A DNA stretch of 11,536 nucleotides, taken from Trichomonas tenax. Taxonomy: Eukaryota > Parabasalia > Trichomonadida > Trichomonadidae. Shown one piece after another: positions 6,135 to 11,536 of the stretch. Within the stretch, counting starts at the first letter, position 1, and each line of letters starts with the position of its first letter. A model generated the notes under the pieces. That model saw only the letters and a list, made by a program, of their open reading frames with translations, had not been told where the DNA came from and did no database searches. The stretch lies in the NCBI GenBank assembly GCA_023091735.1, contig JALKBU010001398.1:1-11536 (forward strand), given 5' to 3'. The position numbers and the translations under genes were made by a program.

Positions 6135-9086
6135 TTAATTTATTATATCAATAATTTCAAGGTTTGGAAAATGGTCTTCGATATTTCCTTCGGAAGCTGT
6201 TAAACACACTGATTCTGATTGTGATGATAAGAATTTAATGGCATTGTGGATATCTGTGAGATTGAGGTTGTAGTATTCCTGAATGAGCTTCGATTTCATT
6301 TCAAAACTGAATCCTTTGATGAATAAATCCAAGTTTCTTGATCCTGGAGGTTGGAGTTTGTTCAAATCTCTTATAAAGCTATAAATGCATTTCTTCATAT
6401 CATATTCACTAAATGAACGTTCATTTAGTTTAGAGAAATATAACGTAATGCTGCTGTATGCTTCTGTCATATTCCCAATGTCAGTAAATGAAAAATGGAG
6501 TGCTTTTAAATTATCTTCTAACGCATCGATTTCGCTGATGACTTTATAATGTAACGCATTATTAATGTTATCATTAAGGATCACTCTTGTTAATACAGAC
6601 AATGCTACGATTGTTCTGAGATCTGTCTTTGGTATACGATATGATAGAGTTAAAGTAGTTGGATAATTTTGTTCTGGTATTTTAAGCAAAGATTGCGTAG
6701 TTTGTGCCATCGTAGATTGAAACAGCCTTAACACATCAATGCCTTTCTGGTTTGGCTGATGAGAATTGAACTTTTCCATAAGCGCAGCAAGTCTATTCTC
6801 TATTTTACGGCGTATATCTGGATTACAATGCAATGATGATCTGAAAAATCCATTCATAAACATTTTCGAATAAAGTTTTTCCAATAATGAAACTATGTCT
6901 TCGCATTTATCATCATTGATATATTTGGACAGTCTTTTAATGTATGTTACACCAAACATCATTTCTCTTAAAGCTGCTGCACGACTGAGTCCTGCTGATG
7001 AATAATATGTCGCATATTTAACAGATTTTCCTATGAAATCGCGCTTCAATTCAAATAATCTTGAATCCAAAATAGCCATTAACTGTTTGGATTCGTGTAG
7101 CATTGGTCTGCTAATTACTGCTACTAAATACTCAAGAAGTTTATTGACGTTCCTTGATAAAGTTTTTCCTTCTATAATTATTTGTAATTGAGCATTACCT
7201 TCTTCATCATTCGAACTCTGTACATTATATTGGATGTTGATTCCACCAACATCTCGATCTGCCTTTTGGTCAAACACTTCTTGTGTCATATCATCAAAAC
7301 CTGACTTCCCGAATATATCCATGAATATCGGAAAATCTTCAATGAGCTCATTATCAATATCTATCGAATTAACAATACGGATATAAACAACATCATTTGT
7401 TCTGACATCATAAGAATAAACTACATTATTAATACTCGATAAAGGAGTTGCATAAATGCTATCATTGATTTCTTCAAAGCTGACATTGACAAAAACATTT
7501 GTTTGATTTTTAATATATGGCTTCAAGTAATTTTCATCATTTGATGCAAGTTGTTCAGCAATTGATTTCTCGTTATTGCCAAATTCTGCTTCAAAGCCTT
7601 CATCGTTAATAAATTCTATATCGATTCTTCTATTATTTTCAAGCAGTCTTCTTCTTAAAACTAATTCGAAATATCGTGGTTGAACTGCTAATAGTTTCTT
7701 GATTCTATCTATCTCCCAGTTAAAAGATGTATATTGAAGAGGATTATATCCATACATCCATGGGAAAATCAAGTTTTTGAAGAAATTTCTTCCCAAACTT
7801 TGTGATGCTTCTCTCTTTGTTAATTCATATTTTTGAATAACTTTTTGAAGAAGAGTTGCATCGAAACCATTAGTAATTATTGATTTAAACAATCTATCTA
7901 AGTGTGTTTGAAGATTATCTTCAGGCAAAACACCATCAACGCAAATAGTAAAATGCGGAATTCCGATTTTGTAATTAAACTGAGAATCGCAAAGACTCAA
8001 ACCAATATTTGATGATTCAATAAGTCCTTCATGCAAAATAGAATTCGATCCATCTGTTAATAAATGTGATAACACATCAACATCAATCAATTCTGAAATA
8101 TTCGAAATATCTGCAATAATCCATGTAGAAGTGACTCTTTTTGTAACCTTTGATATTGTTATATTTGGAAGCACAACAGTTCGCTTTTTTTGTGGTTCAA
8201 AATTCCATATTCGTGAATTTAATTGGATTTTATTTTTGATATTTCCAAAATTTAAAAAATTTGTAAGGTTTTGAAGTATTACGTATTCGTCAAAGTCTCC
8301 AAAGTGGTAGAATAAAGCATTGGATGGAATTGCTATGGATTTGTATTCATTTATTAATTGATCAAAATTCGATTTTGCTATATTCAGAGGGCTTCCGTAT
8401 AATCCATACGGGCTGTTACTAATATTGTAAATTGCGTTGATAATAGCTTCTTTCGTCATTAATTCGCGATTATTCAAATATTTCTTGGCTAAATCGAATG
8501 CTTTGCCATGTATTTGATATAACGTACCGTTTTCTGTCACATTTTTGTCTATATATCGTATTGACTTAAGAAATGAATCTTTGTTAAATTCTGGATAAAA
8601 TATCGATTGAAGAAAAATTGGCAAAGTTTGCTCAAATTCGGATCTATATAACGTTGAAAAGAAGAATTGGAAAGATTCTCGGTATATTTCACTTGAAATA
8701 TTTGAGATTAATGAATTATTGCGAAAATTATCGAAAAAATCATTTCCTGCGTACAGAAATGAACCATATCTCGGTACATTGAACAGTTTATTTACTGTTC
8801 CTGTCGGTTCAAAGTTCGGATACTTAAAAGCTACGGCAAAATAATTTTCTTTTTCTTGTGATTTCATATTTAGAACTTCATACTTGTATTTCCTGTGTTT
8901 GTAAAGTGAAGCAGTGGCATTTATCTCTGTTATATTGACTGATCCTTTGTATTCAAAATCTTTCAATATAATATTTTCGTTTGTTTTCCAAACGAGTATT
9001 ATACACGTAACAAGCATCAAAATTGGAGTGGTGTAGGACAGCAGAACTAGAAAAATATTCATGAGTCTGCTTTGGCGCAGATCCAT
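6135..9086 (-). CDS. Membrane-anchored M16C (PreP/Cym1-like) pseudo-peptidase
   Basis: This intact 983-aa protein has the length and order of landmarks of presequence-type M16 metallopeptidases. Residues 8-33 form one hydrophobic span, probably a signal anchor. Sequons at 51, 56, 123, 129, 182, 186 and 221 suggest a glycosylated ectodomain. Family landmarks include YG-x-YGSP (227-233), PSN (254-256), LLTDGSNS (341-348), GFD (406-408) and KYATYYSSAGLSRAAAL (689-705). In active enzymes HxxEH binds zinc; here the same position reads NKLFN (99-103). The downstream glutamate segment reads QIHGKAF (191-197), and the C-terminal GGAYGGG-like active-site segment is absent near 850-865. Loss of all these makes proteolysis very unlikely. 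A role in binding or scaffolding at a membrane is inferred. The ATG at 9086 lies 20 bases after an initiator-like TCATTTTTT, and the TAA stop is followed by A. Confidence 0.8.
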   Translation of the reverse strand: MDLRQSRLMNIFLVLLSYTTPILMLVTCIILVWKTNENIILKDFEYKGSVNITEINATASLYKHRKYKYEVLNMKSQEKENYFAVAFKYPNFEPTGTVNKLFNVPRYGSFLYAGNDFFDNFRNNSLISNISSEIYRESFQFFFSTLYRSEFEQTLPIFLQSIFYPEFNKDSFLKSIRYIDKNVTENGTLYQIHGKAFDLAKKYLNNRELMTKEAIINAIYNISNSPYGLYGSPLNIAKSNFDQLINEYKSIAIPSNALFYHFGDFDEYVILQNLTNFLNFGNIKNKIQLNSRIWNFEPQKKRTVVLPNITISKVTKRVTSTWIIADISNISELIDVDVLSHLLTDGSNSILHEGLIESSNIGLSLCDSQFNYKIGIPHFTICVDGVLPEDNLQTHLDRLFKSIITNGFDATLLQKVIQKYELTKREASQSLGRNFFKNLIFPWMYGYNPLQYTSFNWEIDRIKKLLAVQPRYFELVLRRRLLENNRRIDIEFINDEGFEAEFGNNEKSIAEQLASNDENYLKPYIKNQTNVFVNVSFEEINDSIYATPLSSINNVVYSYDVRTNDVVYIRIVNSIDIDNELIEDFPIFMDIFGKSGFDDMTQEVFDQKADRDVGGINIQYNVQSSNDEEGNAQLQIIIEGKTLSRNVNKLLEYLVAVISRPMLHESKQLMAILDSRLFELKRDFIGKSVKYATYYSSAGLSRAAALREMMFGVTYIKRLSKYINDDKCEDIVSLLEKLYSKMFMNGFFRSSLHCNPDIRRKIENRLAALMEKFNSHQPNQKGIDVLRLFQSTMAQTTQSLLKIPEQNYPTTLTLSYRIPKTDLRTIVALSVLTRVILNDNINNALHYKVISEIDALEDNLKALHFSFTDIGNMTEAYSSITLYFSKLNERSFSEYDMKKCIYSFIRDLNKLQPPGSRNLDLFIKGFSFEMKSKLIQEYYNLNLTDIHNAIKFLSSQSESVCLTASEGNIEDHFPNLEIIDIIN

Positions 9087-9120
9087 TCAACGCCAATCCA
9101 AAAAATGACTTTTCTTCGTG
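9087..9120 (-). promoter_or_regulatory. Initiator-like core promoter of the M16-like gene
   Basis: On the minus strand the sequence GTCATTTTTTGG places a TCA-T-T-T initiator with its +1 A opposite base 9106, 20 bases before the start codon. This agrees with the short leaders of trichomonad genes and supports the chosen ATG. Confidence 0.55.
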
Positions 9121-9289
9121 ATCCAGTAGGGTTGCGCATTTGGAAGATAAGTCGAGGTATGGAAGGAAGTTAGGATTTTTTTGGAAGTTGTTTTTGACAT
9201 GTAAATATTATTACGCAACAGAATATATTCCTTTTTCTAAAAAGCTCTTATGTTCAAGTATATGTTGTTAGCTTGGATAAGAGACGAGG

Positions 9290-9859
9290 ATGCCGTCAAA
9301 CACGAATTCGCAAAGTGTGATTGTTAATGTTGCTTCTTCAACTGAAAAAACAAGAGAAATAGGAAAGCCTTACACTGATGGAGACGGTATTGTTATTGTT
9401 CCGACAAAAGAAGAAACACCTTCAACGTTCAACCCTCCGCAAGAGACCAAAGTTCAATACGACCCTTATTCAACGACAAGAGAACTGTCAAACTTCCACG
9501 ATATTAAAAATGGTTATGAAGAATTGAAGGCATTACTGAAGCAGCAAGAAGCAATCAGTCGTGCATTATCAATAATGTTAAATCTTGTTGAACATAACCC
9601 TTTAATCATTAATAAGGTCATTGTTGCACCGAGGGATGTCTTAAGTGAATTAATCAAATTGTTGACCTCAGCTGAAGAAGTTTCATTTAAAGAATGTGAT
9701 CCTGAAATAGGTTGCAGTCTGTCTTCTGTCAAATATAATGTTATTGAGAAGATTTACGTTTTAAAGAATAATGAAACATTTAATTTGAAGTATTCATTCC
9801 CCGATGTTATCAAGATTTTGGATGAACATAGGATTTCATTAAAGCTCGTCGCAAACTAA
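9290..9859 (+). CDS. Hypothetical protein of the Maverick-like gene cluster
   Basis: This intact 189-aa protein is one I do not recognise. Residues 1-65 are rich in Ser, Thr, Pro and Glu and look disordered. A helical, probably coiled-coil segment follows at about 70-100 (YEELKALLKQQEAISRAL). A mixed C-terminal domain with two cysteines near 140-145 ends in ISLKLVAN. No membrane span or signal peptide is visible. It lies 19 bases upstream of the capsid-like gene on the same strand, so it is probably an accessory or virion protein of the same element. I see no good initiator before the ATG at 9290, but the codon pattern and length make it a credible gene. It is separated from the host M16-like gene by about 200 bases with divergent orientation. 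Confidence 0.6.
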   Translation: MPSNTNSQSVIVNVASSTEKTREIGKPYTDGDGIVIVPTKEETPSTFNPPQETKVQYDPYSTTRELSNFHDIKNGYEELKALLKQQEAISRALSIMLNLVEHNPLIINKVIVAPRDVLSELIKLLTSAEEVSFKECDPEIGCSLSSVKYNVIEKIYVLKNNETFNLKYSFPDVIKILDEHRISLKLVAN

Positions 9860-9869
9860 GATGTTTTAT

Positions 9870-9880
9870 TTTCATTAAAT
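9870..9880 (+). promoter_or_regulatory. Initiator before the capsid-like gene
   Basis: TTTCATTAAATG contains TCATTA, a close match to the trichomonad initiator, with its +1 A at 9874 only five bases before the ATG at 9879. The gene is therefore likely transcribed on its own rather than from the upstream gene, and the element appears adapted to host transcription. Confidence 0.6.
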
Positions 9881-10598
9881 GACGCAATCAACGATTAGCT
9901 ACACTATTACATCGAAAGATCTCAATAATTACAATGTCGTTCGAACAAATTTACAGCCTCCTATTTCATCAATGTGTAAATTAACATTGACAGGATTGAC
10001 GATTAAAGCATGTTTTATACTATTAGATACAGATGATTACATTGAAATTGATGGGCAAAGGTTTTACTTCACTGATGAGTATTCAGAAATTACAATTATA
10101 GGATTTGCAGATCTGTTGAGCTCAATAATACACTCGAAACTTGAAGTGTCAGTAAATCTTACGAAAAGATTATGTTTTAAATCGGATAAACGTTTTGTGA
10201 TTAACTCAATGAGTTATAATGTCAGACTTATTTCAGGATTCTATGACATGCAATTACCAACAAAACCATCAAAAGAAGTGACTGCAACATCTGTCGGACT
10301 TACACTTTCAACACCTGTGCTATACATTATTTCTAATTTAGGTTCGAAATGTTATGATAACAAAGAGCAACAATATTGTGACAGAAAAATATCGATGATA
10401 ATTAATAATTCGTTCACTGCAAACTACCCTGTTGTTAATTCAAACATTGAATTTTCATCTTATTTACCTGTTTATTCACTGTCGAACATTGAATTCAGAC
10501 TTGTTGATGCAAACCTTCATGATATAGAATTACTTTGCCCGATGTATTTATCAGCAACCGTTGAATCGTTAGAAGTTGAGGAAGAGCCTTTAATATAA
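9879..10598 (+). CDS. Putative minor capsid (penton-like) protein of a Maverick/Polinton
   Basis: This 239-aa protein is rich in beta-strand patterns throughout, with no membrane span. It has the size expected of the single jelly-roll minor capsid protein of Maverick/Polinton elements, which forms pentameric vertices of the predicted virion. The most telling part is the C-terminal stretch at about 204-231 (SNIEFRLVDANLHDIELL, then CPMYLSATVE), where a Leu-Val-Asp motif and a Leu-Leu-x-Pro motif resemble the last strands of Polinton and virophage penton proteins. The adjacent A32-type ATPase on the convergent strand, 8 bases beyond its stop, supports this, because capsid and packaging genes travel together in these elements. 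The stop TAA is followed by AA, giving a UAAA poly(A) signal. The gene is intact. The family call rests on motif pattern and context rather than an alignment. Confidence 0.6.
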   Translation: MTQSTISYTITSKDLNNYNVVRTNLQPPISSMCKLTLTGLTIKACFILLDTDDYIEIDGQRFYFTDEYSEITIIGFADLLSSIIHSKLEVSVNLTKRLCFKSDKRFVINSMSYNVRLISGFYDMQLPTKPSKEVTATSVGLTLSTPVLYIISNLGSKCYDNKEQQYCDRKISMIINNSFTANYPVVNSNIEFSSYLPVYSLSNIEFRLVDANLHDIELLCPMYLSATVESLEVEEEPLI

Positions 10599-10606
10599 AA
10601 CGTTTG

Positions 10607-11050
10607 TTATGACTTGTTAATACTTCTTACGATCAAAACTTTATTTGCGTAAATGTGAATTCTGAATGAATCGTGCTGATTATTTAATTTTTGATATTCA
10701 TTCCATAATTCTCTTATGTTAAATTTTCCCGCCATCGATTCTTTCATCAAGTCCATAAAGTCGTCTTCACTTAATCCGGGAAAAAGTACAAAGTCAGTGC
10801 AAATACGTTTAATGTCTTTACTCAAACTTTTAGCTGTTTGTACACAAATCATGACATTGATGTTAAAGTGTCTTAACTTCTTCAGTAATCTCGATAGTTC
10901 TGTTTCCTTTGAACGAATCGATGGATGACTTGCGAAATCGTCAAATATCAATAAACATCTATGAGGTAATGTCTTCCAATTGTATTTGGTAAGTTTATAA
11001 CAAAGATATTCAACTTCTTTGTTTTTGTTTTTAAATCTATGTTTCGACAA
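10607..11050 (-). pseudogene. Truncated A32-type (FtsK/HerA) genome-packaging ATPase of a Maverick
   Basis: The 147 residues match the C-terminal half of A32-like packaging ATPases, which pump DNA into capsids. The Walker B motif is CLLIFDDF (32-39), with two acidic residues. A basic linker RLLKKLRHFNIN leads to VMICVQTAKSL (66-76), the strand with the conserved Gln sensor, and then a FVLF strand. The Walker A P-loop and about the first 100 residues expected in this family are missing. The frame is open only back to a stop at 11062-11064 on the minus strand, and its first codon is TTG, with no ATG before residue 67. It is therefore 5'-truncated and could not hydrolyse ATP. The break lies beside the 11064-11112 hairpin, suggesting an insertion or deletion there. 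It converges on the capsid-like gene. Confidence 0.75.
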
Positions 11051-11063
11051 TATAGTTAGTAAT

Positions 11064-11112
11064 TAGATGTTCGCATCCGTCACGACTGCGCCGTGACTTC
11101 TGCGAACATCTA
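11064..11112. repeat. GC-rich compound hairpin/palindrome
   Basis: TAGATGTTCGCA at 11064-11075 pairs perfectly over 12 bases with TGCGAACATCTA at 11101-11112. Inside it, GTCACG (11079-11084) pairs with CGTGAC (11092-11097) around the 7-base loop ACTGCGC. The two stems are separated by a 3-by-3 internal loop (TCC/TTC). It is the most GC-rich short stretch in this end of the window and starts exactly where the ATPase reading frame fails. Confidence 0.85.
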
Positions 11113-11133
11113 TTTAAATATATTTACGACAGA

Positions 11134-11199
11134 GTTAGTTTTACAAGTTAGGTCCCCCCTATATAGAAAATAAATTTTTGAATTACTTACAAAACTAAC
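11134..11199. repeat. 9-bp inverted repeat
   Basis: GTTAGTTTT at 11134-11142 is mirrored by AAAACTAAC at 11191-11199, with a 48-base spacer that includes a CCCCCC run. The surrounding bases extend the match imperfectly (ACAAG versus CTTAC). It may be a small repeat end or a component of a Maverick terminal region. Confidence 0.45.
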
Positions 11200-11230
11200 G
11201 TTAATTTTATTTTAAAAATTATGACTTTAT

Positions 11231-11448
11231 AAAATGTATTTAGTTTTGAAAATAATTTATGACAAACTAACTAACTAACTAACTAAAAAAAGAAAACGAA
11301 AGGAATTTATGAAGTCAGAAATTAGAAAAATAATTTTAGTGAAAATGTATTTAGTTTTGAAAATAATTTATGACTAACTAACTAACTAACTAAAAAAAGA
11401 AAGCGAAAAGAAATGGGGGTAAGGAAATTTTGAAAATTAATTTTAGTG
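11231..11448. repeat. Two-copy tandem repeat of 107-111 bp with CTAA microsatellites
   Basis: The word AAAATGTATTTAGTTTTGAA and its continuation AAATAATTTATGAC start at 11231 and again at 11342. Each copy then has five CTAA units (11267-11286 and 11374-11393), a purine tract AAAAAAAGAAA, and ends in ATTTTAGTG. A 4-base indel before the CTAA run changes the spacing from 111 to 107. The later halves of the copies have diverged more than the first halves. Confidence 0.8.
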
Positions 11449-11472
11449 GTTATGAGAGAAATTTATTCGGAT

Positions 11473-11536
11473 TTAATAAACCCTATACCACGTGTAAACA
11501 GTAATGTATGGAGGCATGTAATCAGTACCTGAACCA
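11473..11536 (-). CDS. Possible C-terminal end of a minus-strand gene running off the window
   Basis: Reading the minus strand from the window edge, one frame is open for 20 codons (GSGTDYMPPYITVYTWYRVY) and ends in TAA followed by A, the typical trichomonad stop-plus-poly(A) signal. The residue mix is more protein-like than the surrounding AT-rich frames. It could be the tail of another Maverick gene. The fragment is too short to assign, and a 26-codon plus-strand frame overlaps it, so this call is weak. Confidence 0.25.
   Translation of the reverse strand, partial: GSGTDYMPPYITVYTWYRVY

Larger units (their letters stand above)
9290..11062. mobile_element. Partial Maverick/Polinton virus-like transposon
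   Basis: Two signature virion-module genes (penton-like protein and packaging ATPase) plus a companion unknown gene form a compact cluster. Mavericks are abundant in T. vaginalis and are usually 15-20 kb, with DNA polymerase B, retroviral-type integrase, protease and major capsid genes. None of those is in this window. The left limit probably lies between the M16-like promoter (about 9110) and 9290. The right limit is unclear because the ATPase breaks off at about 11050 and the rest may lie beyond the window. Confidence 0.6.

Noticed and set aside
9196..9221. GACATGTAAA and TACGCAACAG near the M16-like promoter, resembling the right junction of the transposon
   Set aside because: Only two 10-mers match and their order differs from the element end; 10-mers this AT-rich recur by chance in a window this size.
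11452..11532. 26-codon plus-strand frame at the right edge
   Set aside because: It is short and overlaps a minus-strand frame that ends in a TAAA stop; neither can be decided without the next bases.

Overview
The window looks like genomic DNA from a trichomonad protist, most likely Trichomonas vaginalis or a close relative. It is strongly AT-rich. Several genes have an initiator-like TCA-pyrimidine element 5 to 20 bases upstream of the ATG. Several stop codons are followed by A, giving the UAAA that serves as poly(A) signal in Trichomonas. Repeat and transposon debris is dense, and one gene remnant is ankyrin-like while two others resemble Maverick (Polinton) virion genes. The species is inferred from these features, since no marker gene is present.

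Layout, left to right. Bases 1-1418 are AT-rich and hold no gene I can defend, only inverted repeats. Bases 1419-2288 (minus) encode a 289-aa AT-hook protein that is visibly richer in GC than its surroundings and is probably a true host nuclear gene. After a 470-base divergent spacer, a plus-strand gene of ankyrin-protein type starts at 2758. It is broken by a frameshift near 3040 and then split by an insertion. Its probable 3' part, with degenerate ankyrin repeats, resumes at about 5759 and ends at 6091.

The insertion (about 3213-5758, roughly 2.55 kb) has imperfect terminal inverted repeats of about 50 bp, TA on both flanks, and a family of subterminal repeats (three copies on the left, one on the right). 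Its only recognisable cargo is one decayed plus-strand gene (4228-5051) carrying a frameshift and an in-frame stop. I do not recognise its protein or any transposase.

Bases 6135-9086 (minus) hold an intact 983-aa protein related to the presequence-protease branch of M16 metallopeptidases (PreP/Cym1/PITRM1). It has an N-terminal membrane anchor and many N-glycosylation sites. It lacks the HxxEH zinc motif, the downstream zinc-ligand glutamate and the C-terminal glycine/tyrosine-rich active-site segment, so it is predicted to be a membrane-anchored, catalytically dead paralogue.

Bases 9290-11050 look like part of a Maverick/Polinton. There is an unknown 189-aa protein, a 239-aa minor-capsid (penton)-like protein with its own initiator, and a convergent A32-type packaging ATPase missing its Walker A half. 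The ATPase reading frame breaks off next to a GC-rich 49-base hairpin (11064-11112), followed by an inverted repeat and a 107-111 bp tandem repeat containing CTAA runs. The right edge may hold the last codons of another minus-strand gene.

Taken together, host genes (AT-hook protein, pseudo-peptidase) sit among a decayed ankyrin-type gene, an unassigned TIR transposon and a truncated virus-like transposon. The genes do not form a shared pathway or operon.
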